From Nocardia ninae NBRC 108245 (GTDB lineage: Bacteria; Actinomycetota; Actinomycetes; Mycobacteriales; Mycobacteriaceae): a DNA stretch of 64,000 nucleotides. A model generated the notes under the pieces. It was not told the origin of the DNA. It did no database searches and worked only from the letters and a program-made list of their open reading frames with translations. This document shows positions 35,114 to 43,345 of the stretch, piece after piece; positions within the stretch are counted from its first letter, which is position 1, and each line of letters starts with the position of its first letter. The stretch lies in assembly GCF_007990755.1 (NCBI RefSeq), contig NZ_BJXA01000023.1, positions 55,274 through 119,273 on the forward strand, in the 5' to 3' direction. The translations under genes and the position numbers were made by a program.

Positions 35114-36049
35114 GTGCTGTCAGTTGTGCCGAGCCCCATCACCGTGCGCGCGCCGTCGAAGGTGAACCTCCATCTCGGAGTCGGTGACCTGCGCGCCGAT
35201 GGGTTCCACGACCTGACAACGGTGTTCCAGGCGCTGTCGCTGAGCGACGACGTGGAGATCGCCCCCGCGGCCTCGCTGGCCGTGCGGGTCTCCGGCGAAG
35301 GCGCCGCCGACGTGCCCACCGACCGCACCAATCTGGTGTGGAAGGCGGCGGTCCGGCTGGCGCATCTGGCGGGCCGGGCGCCGCTGGTGGAGTTCGCTAT
35401 CGCCAAGGGCATTCCGGTGGCCGGCGGGATGGCCGGCGGTAGTGCGGACGGCGCCGCGGCGCTGGTCGGACTCAACGAGCTCTGGGATCTCGGGCTCACC
35501 CGCGACGAACTCACTGCCGTGGCCGCCGAACTCGGCAGCGATGTGCCATTCGCGCTGCACGGCGGTACCGCGCTGGGCACGGGGCGCGGCGAACGACTGC
35601 TACCAGTGTTGTCCCGCAACAGTTTCCACTGGGTGCTCGCGTTGGCCAAGGGTGGCTTGTCCACCCCGGCGGTCTTCGCCGAACTCGACCGGCTACGCGA
35701 GCACGGCACGCCGCCGCGGCTCGGCGAACCACAGCAGCTGATGCAGGCCTTGGCCTTCGGCGACCCGAAACAGCTTGCCCCGCTGCTGGGTAACGACCTG
35801 CAGGCGGCCGCCTTGTCGCTGAAGCCGGAGCTGCGCCGGACCTTGCGCGCCGGCGTCACCGCGGGAGCGCTCGCGGGCTTGGTTTCCGGTTCCGGCCCCA
35901 CCTGCGCATTCCTGTGTGAGAGTGAGGAATCCGCGGTAGCGGTGGCGGCGGAGCTGGCGGGCGCCGGTGTCTGCCGCAGCGTCCGGACCGCGAGCGGACC
36001 GGTCCCCGGCGCCCGCGTCCTCAACAGCGAGAGCCCGGGTAAACGCTGA
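35114..36049 (+). CDS. ispE: 4-diphosphocytidyl-2-C-methyl-D-erythritol kinase
   Basis: 311 residues, GHMP kinase. [35 protein letters not shown] is the substrate-binding start. [17 protein letters not shown] is the ATP-binding loop, and [13 protein letters not shown] is the third GHMP motif. It phosphorylates CDP-methylerythritol in the non-mevalonate isoprenoid pathway. GTG 35114 is preferred; a TTG at 35105 is also in frame. It keeps the rsmA-to-ispE order of mycobacteria in spite of the inserted genes. Confidence 0.94.
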   Translation: MLSVVPSPITVRAPSKVNLHLGVGDLRADGFHDLTTVFQALSLSDDVEIAPAASLAVRVSGEGAADVPTDRTNLVWKAAVRLAHLAGRAPLVEFAIAKGIPVAGGMAGGSADGAAALVGLNELWDLGLTRDELTAVAAELGSDVPFALHGGTALGTGRGERLLPVLSRNSFHWVLALAKGGLSTPAVFAELDRLREHGTPPRLGEPQQLMQALAFGDPKQLAPLLGNDLQAAALSLKPELRRTLRAGVTAGALAGLVSGSGPTCAFLCESEESAVAVAAELAGAGVCRSVRTASGPVPGARVLNSESPGKR

Positions 36050-36071
36050 CGAGTGACCGATCTTCGCTGGT

Positions 36072-36920
36072 TCAGGCGATGACGTCGGCCAACCGGTCGA
36101 CCTGGTCGGCGTCGCTGCCGTAGCAGTAGAGCATGACTTCGTCGGCGCCGAGGTCGTCGAACTGCTTGATAGCGGAGCGGATCGCCTCGGGTGTGGTCAG
36201 CATGCCCTCGAGCATGTAGTCGGCGCGGCCGCTGAATTCGTAGTAGCTGCCCATCGAGGCGCGAGCTTCCTCGATCAGGCTCTGGTCGCCGAGTGCGACG
36301 TTGACCTGCGCGACGATGCGTGGCTCGCCGGTGCGGCCGTTGTCGGTCCAGGAGCGGCGCACGGTGTCGAACAGCCCGCCTGCCCAGGAGGGTGCGGCAG
36401 CGGCGAGAAAGCCACCGCCCCACCGGCCTACGCGTTCGAGCGCGGCGGGCTGGAAGCCGCCGAACAGGACTTCGGGACCCTCGGGACGCAGCGGCGCAGG
36501 GCCGATCGGACCACAGTCGGTGCGATACGGTGCGCCGGACCAGACGCGGCGCATGATCTCCATCTGCTCGTCCAGGCGGCGGCCGCGGGTGCGCAGGTCG
36601 GTGCCGGAAGCGATGTGGTCGTCCGCGCGACCGCCGACACCGAGGCCGAGCACGAAACGTCCGCCGGACATGCGGTCCAGCGTCGCAGCCTGTTTGGCGA
36701 GCAGGGTCGGTTCGCGCAGCGGCGCGATGAGCACCTCGGTCTGCAGCTTGATGCGGCTGGTTGCGCCCGCGGCGATGGCGAGTGCGATGAGCGGTTCGGG
36801 GTTGTCGTAGACGAGCCGGTCGAGCAGGCCGAGGGTGGAGAACGGGCCGGCATCGGCGCGGCGGGCCCAGTCGAGCAGGACGGTGGGGTCGGAGATGGGC
36901 AGACCGAGCCCGACGTGCAT
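36072..36920 (-). CDS. LLM-class flavin-dependent oxidoreductase (luciferase-like)
   Basis: 282 residues in a TIM-barrel luciferase-like fold: MHVGLGLPISDPTVLLDWARRADAGPFSTLGLLDRL at the start, KLQTEVLIAPLREPTLLAKQAATLDRMSGGRFVLGLGVGGRADDH in the centre. The family uses reduced FMN or coenzyme F420; mycobacterial relatives are often F420-dependent. The substrate is unknown. The promoter region upstream holds two palindromes with GAACG/GTTCG arms (37041-37082), so it is probably induced through an unlinked regulator. It converges on ispE with 22 bp between stop codons. Confidence 0.9.
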   Translation of the reverse strand: MHVGLGLPISDPTVLLDWARRADAGPFSTLGLLDRLVYDNPEPLIALAIAAGATSRIKLQTEVLIAPLREPTLLAKQAATLDRMSGGRFVLGLGVGGRADDHIASGTDLRTRGRRLDEQMEIMRRVWSGAPYRTDCGPIGPAPLRPEGPEVLFGGFQPAALERVGRWGGGFLAAAAPSWAGGLFDTVRRSWTDNGRTGEPRIVAQVNVALGDQSLIEEARASMGSYYEFSGRADYMLEGMLTTPEAIRSAIKQFDDLGADEVMLYCYGSDADQVDRLADVIA

Positions 36921-37040
36921 GGGAAACCTCCGGAGGAAAACGAAGTGGATGGCGCCGCCCGCACACCTCCTCGTCCGAGGTGGGGCTCCCGTTCTGCGGC
37001 TATTTGTCTGGAGAGCGTCTTCAACTAACAGTGTTCGTGG

Positions 37041-37082
37041 CGAACGATGTTCGTTGCAGACAATCTAGACGAACGCTGTTCG
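37041..37082. promoter_or_regulatory. Twin GAACG-N3-GTTCG operators upstream of the LLM oxidoreductase
   Basis: CGAACGATGTTCG (37041-37053) and CGAACGCTGTTCG (37070-37082) are 29 bp apart, with a further TGTTCG half-site at 37032. They lie about 120 bp upstream of the LLM gene start and 120 bp before the ABC-F gene. Their form suggests a TetR-type repressor; no regulator gene adjoins, so the protein is encoded elsewhere. Confidence 0.8.
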
Positions 37083-37200
37083 TTACGCAAGAGGCGCGGT
37101 ATCGGCCGCGGACATGGCCACGCGGAACGTGGCAGCCGGAGCTCAGTACGCTGGCTCAGGGCAAGCAACGAGCCCGCCACCGTTAGGACCGGAAGGATTC

Positions 37201-38988
37201 ATGTCCAACCTGATCAACCTCGAGCAGGTCTCCAAGAGTTTTGGGATCACTCCGCTGCTAGACAACGTATCGATGGGCGTCCACGCGGGCGAGCGTATCG
37301 GGGTTGTCGGTTTGAACGGTGGCGGTAAGACGACGCTGCTCGAGGTGCTCACCGGGCTGGAGCCGCCGGACAGTGGACGGGTCAGCCGGGTAGGCGGGCT
37401 GCGGATCGCCACGGTGACGCAGCGCGGCGTGCTGCCGCCCGGCTCCACGGTGGGCGACGTCGTGTTGGCTGGTCTGGCCGACGACGCGATGACCGACGAC
37501 GTCGCCGAGCATGAATGGGCGGCGAACCCGCGCATCCGGCTGGTGATGGAAGGTATCGGCATCGCCGGGCTCGGCCTGGAAACCTCCATCGACAATCTCT
37601 CCGGTGGTGAGCGGCGGCGCGTTGCCCTGGCCGCCGCGCTGGTCCGCGAGCTCGATCTGCTCGTGCTCGACGAGCCGACCAACCACCTCGACGTCGAAGG
37701 CGTGCAGTGGTTGGCCCAGCATCTGCTCAACCGGCGCAGCGCGCTGGTGGTGGTGACCCACGATCGCTGGTTCCTCGACACCGTCGCCACCAACACCTGG
37801 GAGGTGGTCGGCGGCAAGGTCGAAACCTACGAGGGTGGCTACGGCGACTGGATCTTCGCCCGCGCCGAGCGCGCCAGACAGGCCGACGCCTCCGAGGCGC
37901 GCCGCGCCAACCTGGCCCGCAAGGAGCTGGCCTGGCTGCGTCGCGGGGCCAAGGCCCGCACCTCCAAGCCGCGCTACCGGGTGGAGGCCGCCGAGGCGCT
38001 GATCGCCGATGTGCCCGCGCCGCGCGACAGTGTGTCGCTGGCCGCATTCGCGCGAAAGCGGCTGGGCCGCGTCGTCATCGAGCTCGAGGACACCACCCTC
38101 ACCACCCCCGACGGCCGGGAGTTGGTGCGCGACTTGACCTGGCGGCTCGCGCCGGGTGAGCGGGTCGGCCTGGTCGGGGTGAACGGTTCCGGCAAGACAA
38201 CCCTGCTGCGCACGTTGGCCGGCGAGACGGAACCGGCGGCGGGCAAACGCATTCAAGGCCAGACGGTGCAGATCGGCTGGCTGCGTCAGGAACTCGACGA
38301 TCTGCCGACCGACATGCGCGTGCTGGAGGCGGTGCAGCAGGTCGCGCAGCGAATTATGCTGGGCGACAAGGAGATCTCGGCGGGTCAGCTCGCCGAGCGG
38401 CTCGGCTTCACTCCGGCCAGGCAGCGCACTCCGGTCGGTGATCTGTCCGGTGGCGAGCGGCGCAGGTTGCAGCTGACCCGCATCCTGATGGCCGAGCCGA
38501 ACGTGCTGCTGCTCGACGAGCCGACCAACGACCTGGACATCGACACCCTGCAGCAGCTGGAAGATCTGCTCGACAACTGGGCGGGCACCCTGGTCGTCAT
38601 CAGCCACGACCGCTACCTGATCGAGCGCATCTGCGACTCCACCTGGGCGCTGTTCGGCGACGGCAAGCTCACCAATCTGCCCGGCGGCATCGACGAGTAC
38701 TTGAAGAAGCGCGCCGCGCAGGGTGATGCGGTGGCCCGTTCGGGTGCCGACACGAAGTCCGCGCCGGTGACCGACGCGGCGACCCAGCGGGCCGCCCGCA
38801 AGGAACTGTCGAAGCTGGAACGGTCCATCGAGAAGTTCGACGAGCGCGAGCGGCAACTGCACGCCGCGCTGGCCGAGGCCGCGACGGACCCGGGCGAGCT
38901 GGTCAAGCTCGGGGCCGAGCTCAAGCAGGTCATCGCGGAAAAGGAAGCCGCGGAGGAACGTTGGATGGAGCTGGCGGAGGGTCACTGA
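37201..38988 (+). CDS. ABC-F family ATP-binding protein (Uup/EttA-like)
   Basis: 595 residues from ATG 37201, which follows GAAGGATTC. Two ABC cassettes: Walker A GLNGGGKTT at about 40, signature LSGGERRR at about 133 and Walker B LLVLDEPTNHLD; then GVNGSGKTT at about 328, LSGGERRR and LLLDEPTNDLD. There is no membrane domain. A basic linker with EARRANLARKELAWLRRGAKARTSKPR lies between the cassettes, as in ribosome-associated ABC-F proteins. A C-terminal coiled coil (RKELSKLERSIEKFDERERQLHAAL...EKEAAEERW) matches Uup, which acts on ribosomes or branched DNA. It is a translation factor or possible antibiotic-protection factor, not a transporter. Confidence 0.9.
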   Translation: MSNLINLEQVSKSFGITPLLDNVSMGVHAGERIGVVGLNGGGKTTLLEVLTGLEPPDSGRVSRVGGLRIATVTQRGVLPPGSTVGDVVLAGLADDAMTDDVAEHEWAANPRIRLVMEGIGIAGLGLETSIDNLSGGERRRVALAAALVRELDLLVLDEPTNHLDVEGVQWLAQHLLNRRSALVVVTHDRWFLDTVATNTWEVVGGKVETYEGGYGDWIFARAERARQADASEARRANLARKELAWLRRGAKARTSKPRYRVEAAEALIADVPAPRDSVSLAAFARKRLGRVVIELEDTTLTTPDGRELVRDLTWRLAPGERVGLVGVNGSGKTTLLRTLAGETEPAAGKRIQGQTVQIGWLRQELDDLPTDMRVLEAVQQVAQRIMLGDKEISAGQLAERLGFTPARQRTPVGDLSGGERRRLQLTRILMAEPNVLLLDEPTNDLDIDTLQQLEDLLDNWAGTLVVISHDRYLIERICDSTWALFGDGKLTNLPGGIDEYLKKRAAQGDAVARSGADTKSAPVTDAATQRAARKELSKLERSIEKFDERERQLHAALAEAATDPGELVKLGAELKQVIAEKEAAEERWMELAEGH

Positions 38989-39003
38989 CCCCCGCCGTGG
39001 CCG

Positions 39004-39891
39004 TCAGTGGCCGGCGGCGCGATCGTCCCCGATGGCGACCGGCAGGCAGGTCCGCACGAAGTCGCCACCGAACCCGGTGAGCGCCACGCTGCGGTAGATG
39101 ACCTTCGTGCCGAACCCGGAGCGCTTCAGCAGCTCGCGCACCGGCGCCTGCGCCTCCAGCAGCTGGTACCGGTGCGGATTGCCGACCGGCTCCCGCGCGT
39201 GCTCGACCAGTCCGAGCCTGCGCAGGTTCGTCAGGTACTGCTGGATCCGGTTCGGGAAGCGCAGTCCGGCCTGCTCGCCGACCAGCGTCAGCATCGACCC
39301 GACGCGTTCGGCGCCGAGCGCGCGCGGGCGCCCGGTCCGGATGTCGATCGAAGGCTGCGGGCCGTCCAAGCGCAGGAAGCGCAGGATTCGGGCCTCGTCG
39401 GGAGTCAGCTCGGCCAGCATGCCCGCGAACGCCGGATGGTTCTCCTCGTCGCCGTGCGTGCTCGCCGACAGTCGCAGCAGCGCCGCACCCTGCTCACGCA
39501 GCGTGGGAACGGTTTGCGCGGCAGTCTCGTTCGGGGCCTCGGGGAAGCCGAGCGCCCGGCGCACCCGGTCGCGCACCTCGGATTCGGCCTCGGCCAGCAC
39601 TTCTCGCGGCGGCACGCCTTGGATGCTGCGTTGCACGACCGTCGAGGTGACACCGACCGCGGTGCCGACACCCCACGCGGTCGCACCGGTCACCGCGGAC
39701 CAGGCCACCCTGGCCACGCCGGTCGCCGCGCGTACCCCGGCGATGGGATATCCCACCCGCGAAGGCGATTCGTCGTGGCGTAAGACGTTGCTGTCCGGCC
39801 GTCGCGCGAGCTCGGTCGACGGCTCGACGGCCGCGGCGGAGTGCTCGACGGCCCCGGCATCGTCGCCGGGGTCGGATTTCGCTACAGCCAT
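39004..39891 (-). CDS. Abi-alpha (DUF4393-like) protein, copy 1
   Basis: 295 residues from ATG 39891. The N-terminal third is polar, then a Gly/Ala/Val-rich helix (about 50-85) that may touch the membrane. The core has AGMLAELTPDEARILRFLRLDGPQPSIDIRTGRP, typical of Abi-alpha/DUF4393 proteins ('L-x-x-DEA-x-IL'). The end GLVEHAREPVGNPHRYQLLEAQAPVRELLKRSGFGTKVIYRSVALTGFGGDFVRTCLP is closely matched by the protein at 41548. The family name derives from phage abortive-infection genes, but that activity is not shown for this type. Its start overlaps the end of the DUF445 gene by 10 bp, so the two are cotranslated. Confidence 0.75.
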   Translation of the reverse strand: MAVAKSDPGDDAGAVEHSAAAVEPSTELARRPDSNVLRHDESPSRVGYPIAGVRAATGVARVAWSAVTGATAWGVGTAVGVTSTVVQRSIQGVPPREVLAEAESEVRDRVRRALGFPEAPNETAAQTVPTLREQGAALLRLSASTHGDEENHPAFAGMLAELTPDEARILRFLRLDGPQPSIDIRTGRPRALGAERVGSMLTLVGEQAGLRFPNRIQQYLTNLRRLGLVEHAREPVGNPHRYQLLEAQAPVRELLKRSGFGTKVIYRSVALTGFGGDFVRTCLPVAIGDDRAAGH

Positions 39892-41204
39892 GTGGTCGCC
39901 ACTCCTGTTCCGAATATCAGAATATGAGCGTATCCGGCGAACAGGCCCAACACGCCGCCATGGAGAAAAAGCAGCCACTCATCTTGCTTGATGGCCGATC
40001 TCAGCATGTCGACGAAGTCCGGCGGCCGCAGCGCCGCCATCTGTTTGGCGATGTAGGAGTTGATCTGTCTGCCCTGGCGGACGTTGAACTCCGGGTCGGC
40101 GAAGGCGATCGGGGCGATGGCCATGGCCTCGGCGGTGAAGGTGTCCTGCAGCGAGTCGTAGTCGCGGCTGCCGAGCATGAACTTGACGGCGGGCCTGGCC
40201 GGGCCGAGCGCGCGGTCGGCGGCGGGGCGCAGGGTGTCCTCGAGCATCTGGATGGTGCGGTCCGAGCGCGGGCCGTTGAGCAGCTCGTCGCCGATATTGG
40301 CGACCGTCAGCACCTGACTGGATACCAATTCGGCGTAGCCGTCGGTGATTTCGGACTGGCGCTTGATCAGTAGACCCTGCCGCCACGGGCACCACCACTT
40401 CGGGTAGGCGGGCGCGAAGATCATATTGATGCCCACCCAGTTGACCACCCAGCCGATGATCACACCGCCGATCGGCAGCACGATCAACGACGACAACCCG
40501 GTGAAATGCAGCAGGGCGACCAGCACGACGCCCATCGGCGCGCCGAAGTAGAAGCCGAAGTTGATCATGAACCGCAACTCTTTCGCACCGAGTACTTGAA
40601 ACAGGGTGTTGAGCAGTTGCGGCCTGCCCTGGAAGTAGCGAATCACCATCTGCTTCACATCGAGCAGTTGATCAATATTCGCGCCTAATTCATCGGTCAG
40701 TTCGCGCAGAATATCCGGCAGTTGTTGCCGGACTCGGGCTTGGACCATGTCGCGCACTTGGCTCGGCAGGTTGTACCAGAGCTGTGGATGCTCCCGCTTG
40801 AGAATATCTTCGACGATCGTCTGGATCTGTTCGTCGGCGATGCTCGCGAGATGCTCGGCGAGCTTGTCCGGCTCCAACTCGCGATAGAAATCGGCGACAC
40901 TTCCCAGTTTCGCCAGACCCTTGTCGACCGCGATGCTCGCCATCTTGTCCGCGCGCGACGGCACGATGCCCTGCCAGCCGAATCGGCCGTCGTAACTCAG
41001 TAGCGGAAGTACCTGAATTCTTTTGGGCAGGAAGGGATACAGCGCGCGAAGACCGGGTAGTCGGAAGCCATGGAATGCAAGAGGGCGGAACAGCATGAGC
41101 ACGCCGGTCCAGTTGGTGATGTAGCCGATGATTCCCGTGAAAAGTGGGATAGTCAGAAGCTCTAGGAGGATTGTCGGGTGGATCCCGAACACACTCTCTA
41201 ACAC
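39882..41204 (-). CDS. DUF445-family membrane protein
   Basis: 440 residues from GTG 41204, preceded by AGGAGGGTGTC; an upstream start at 41243 would lack a ribosome-binding site. The beginning LLELLTIPLFTGIIGYITNWTGVLMLFRPLAFHGFRLPG and the middle GGVIIGWVVNWVGINMIFAPAYP are the duplicated 'G-x-x-TN-x-x-x-x-x-x-x-F-x-P' motifs of DUF445. A long amphipathic helical region lies between them, and a final hydrophobic helix (LHGGVLGLFAGYAHILIFGTG) closes the protein. The function is unknown. It overlaps Abi-alpha copy 1 and is divergent from Abi-alpha copy 2. Confidence 0.88.
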   Translation of the reverse strand: MLESVFGIHPTILLELLTIPLFTGIIGYITNWTGVLMLFRPLAFHGFRLPGLRALYPFLPKRIQVLPLLSYDGRFGWQGIVPSRADKMASIAVDKGLAKLGSVADFYRELEPDKLAEHLASIADEQIQTIVEDILKREHPQLWYNLPSQVRDMVQARVRQQLPDILRELTDELGANIDQLLDVKQMVIRYFQGRPQLLNTLFQVLGAKELRFMINFGFYFGAPMGVVLVALLHFTGLSSLIVLPIGGVIIGWVVNWVGINMIFAPAYPKWWCPWRQGLLIKRQSEITDGYAELVSSQVLTVANIGDELLNGPRSDRTIQMLEDTLRPAADRALGPARPAVKFMLGSRDYDSLQDTFTAEAMAIAPIAFADPEFNVRQGRQINSYIAKQMAALRPPDFVDMLRSAIKQDEWLLFLHGGVLGLFAGYAHILIFGTGVATTWL

Positions 41205-41286
41205 GACACCCTCCTGCCGACACACCGGTGACCGCCGCCTCACCGGAACATCAAGTTAGCACCATGTCGGCACTGGGACCTTATAT

Positions 41287-41368
41287 GTGAGGGAGCGTAG
41301 CGAGCGAACCCACAACACAGTGCGTTCATCGCACAACGGAGCCGAGCGCCAGCGAGGCGGAGTTGTGA
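41287..41368 (+). pseudogene. Second SER-SER/GAERSE small-ORF element, one-base insertion
   Basis: GTG 41287 opens a frame beginning VRERSERTHN and reaching GAER at 41338-41349. One extra C (about 41350) then shifts the frame; without it the end would read AERSEAEL and stop at TGA 41366-41368. The element is 82 bp against 81 bp for the intact copy before metG, with GAGCGTAGCGAGCGAA and the GAGCCGAGCGC...AGCGAGG blocks at matching positions. As written, the frame runs to 41373. It lies in the divergent region between the DUF445 gene and Abi-alpha copy 2. Confidence 0.6.
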
Positions 41369-41547
41369 GATGACGGGCGGGGTCCACCTCCAGTGCGCGG
41401 TGCCACAGTGTCGCACGTCGAGACATCGGTCACAGTGTTTGTGCGGAATGCCGCATCGGCTGGGCCCGACCGCGACAATGACCAGCGACACAGGGGGCAG
41501 TAATCTGTGGGGCGGGATTCGTTCACCTGGCGATATCGGAGTATGAC

Positions 41548-42441
41548 GTGGCAGACGATAGGACCGGACAAGACATCACCCGAGCCGGTTCCCGCGCCGT
41601 TGAGCGCAGTTCGGATGTCGAACAGCGGCAGATCAGCAACGAGGCTCGGCTGATCCGCGGCGTATTCCGTGCGGCCGGCGTCGCGGCGGGCAGTGTCGTG
41701 CGCGGCGGGCAGTGGGCGGTCGGCACCACCTACGAGGTCACCAAGGAGATCACCCAGGCCGCGCTGGACGGTGAGTCGTCCGCCGATATCGCCGAGCGAA
41801 CCGGAAATGCGTTGCGCTCCATAGCCCGTAGCGCACTCGGCGTCACCGAGGGCTCGGTGCGCGAGATCGTCAGCTACGTGCCGACGCCGAACGGTCCCGG
41901 TAATAGCAGCGGTGCGCAGCAGCAGGCGCTGGCCGTCGGTTCCTATCTTCGTTCGGCGAGCATCGATGAGCTACGCAGACGCGGCGACGCACTGCTCGCC
42001 CGATCCGCCGACGTCTATTTCACCGAAGACGTGCACCCCGCCTACGACCGAATCCTCGACGAACTGGCTCCCGACGAGGCACGCATCCTGCGCTTCATGG
42101 CGCAGAACGGCCCGCAGCCCTCGGTCGACGTGCGGACCAACCGCCCGCTCGGCATCGGCTCCGAACTGGTGCAGGGGGATCTGACCTCGGTGCCCGAGCA
42201 GGCCGGCGTGCGCTACCCGGACCGGTCCCGCCTCTACCTCATCAACCTCAACCGGCTCGGGCTGACCGTGGTCTCCGACGACCCGGTGGTGCTGAGCCGA
42301 TACATGGTGCTCGAGGTGCAGCCGCTGGTCGAGGCGGCGCTGAAGAAGGCGGGCCGCGCACCGAAGATCGTGCGCAAGAGTCTGCGCCTCACCGAGTTCG
42401 GCGAGGACTTCTGCCGCACCTGCTTCACCATCGGTAACTGA
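41548..42441 (+). CDS. Abi-alpha (DUF4393-like) protein, copy 2
   Basis: 297 residues from GTG 41548 with GGAG seven bases upstream. It is a clear paralogue of the protein at 39004-39891: LDELAPDEARILRFMAQNGPQPSVDVRTNRP, then GVRYPDRSRLYLINLNRLGL and VRKSLRLTEFGEDFCRTCF match the corresponding parts in the same order. The N-terminal region (GVFRAAGVAAGSVVRGGQWAVGTTYEVTKE) is a small-residue helix. The two copies diverge around the DUF445 gene. A role in phage defence is only suggested by the family name. Confidence 0.78.
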   Translation: MADDRTGQDITRAGSRAVERSSDVEQRQISNEARLIRGVFRAAGVAAGSVVRGGQWAVGTTYEVTKEITQAALDGESSADIAERTGNALRSIARSALGVTEGSVREIVSYVPTPNGPGNSSGAQQQALAVGSYLRSASIDELRRRGDALLARSADVYFTEDVHPAYDRILDELAPDEARILRFMAQNGPQPSVDVRTNRPLGIGSELVQGDLTSVPEQAGVRYPDRSRLYLINLNRLGLTVVSDDPVVLSRYMVLEVQPLVEAALKKAGRAPKIVRKSLRLTEFGEDFCRTCFTIGN

Positions 42442-42601
42442 CGCGGGATTCTCCGCGCACAGCCGGTCAGCCACCGATTCTCGGGACTGAGAATCGCGGT
42501 GTAAACCACCGACACCCAATGGCGGGCCGTAGTCGCCATGCGCCGAGGACGCGGACGCGGATGGTACAAATCTCCCAAATCATGAAGCTGGCGGGCTTCG
42601 G

Positions 42602-43345
42602 ATGGGATTGTTAAGTATGGATCAGGGAACCGGCGGGCAGGGCCGCGGCGACCCGAGCGCGGGTGGTGGCGGGCAGGAACGGAACAACTCGGGGATCGGC
42701 GTCGGCGCACAGCAGCGCGGCGACCCGTCGATCGGCGTCGGCGGGCGAGTCACCGGAATGAACGCAGGCGAGCAGCAACGCCGCGAGGACGCACGGCGCG
42801 TCGACGATCGGAAACTGGACGACGTCACGGCGATCAGCCGGCTGAAGTTCCGCTACTTACGCACCCTCGACACGAAATCTTGGGATGAGTTCGCGGACAC
42901 CATGATTCCCGAGGCTACCGCCACCTATAGCGAATACCTGCAGTTCGAATCGCGCGACGCGTTCCTCGCCTTCATGCGCAACACTCTGGGACCGCACGTC
43001 ATCACCGAACACCGCTGCGACCACCCCGAAATCGATATCGACGGTGACTCCGCGACCGGCACCTGGTACCTCGCCGACACCGTGCTCATCCCCGGCCACA
43101 ACATGCTGCTGCGCGGCGCGGCCTTCTACTCCGATGAATATGTCCGCTGCGACGACGGCCGCTGGCGCATTTCGCATACCGGTTACGAACGCACCTATGA
43201 AGTGGTGCTCTCGCTCAGCGACCTGCCCAGCCTGCGCCTGACATCGAGCCGCTGGGGCCTGATTTCCCGGGAAGACGGCGTCATTTCGTCCGTCGAACGC
43301 GACCCGGGCGCCCCGCCCGTGCGGCGCGAACCCGAAGCCGGGTGA
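42602..43345 (+). CDS. NTF2/SnoaL-like protein with Gly/Gln-rich N-terminal repeats
   Basis: 247 residues. The first 60 are low-complexity, with a repeated QxRGDPSxGxGG element (GQGRGDPSAGGGG and AQQRGDPSIGVGG). A SnoaL_4-type cone fold follows: DVTAISRLKFRYLRTLDTKSWDEFADTMIPEATATY, then HRCDHPEIDIDGDSATGTWYLADTV and CDDGRWRISHTGYERTYEVV. Such domains form dimeric pockets in hydratases, isomerases or binding proteins; the substrate is unknown. ATG 42617 is an alternative start. The stop codon abuts that of prfC on the other strand. Confidence 0.8.
   Translation: MGLLSMDQGTGGQGRGDPSAGGGGQERNNSGIGVGAQQRGDPSIGVGGRVTGMNAGEQQRREDARRVDDRKLDDVTAISRLKFRYLRTLDTKSWDEFADTMIPEATATYSEYLQFESRDAFLAFMRNTLGPHVITEHRCDHPEIDIDGDSATGTWYLADTVLIPGHNMLLRGAAFYSDEYVRCDDGRWRISHTGYERTYEVVLSLSDLPSLRLTSSRWGLISREDGVISSVERDPGAPPVRREPEAG

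Noticed and set aside
34264-36966. A 900-codon open frame on the - strand
   Set aside because: It runs antisense to the SDR and ispE and through the LLM gene in another frame. The real genes in these positions have clear motifs.
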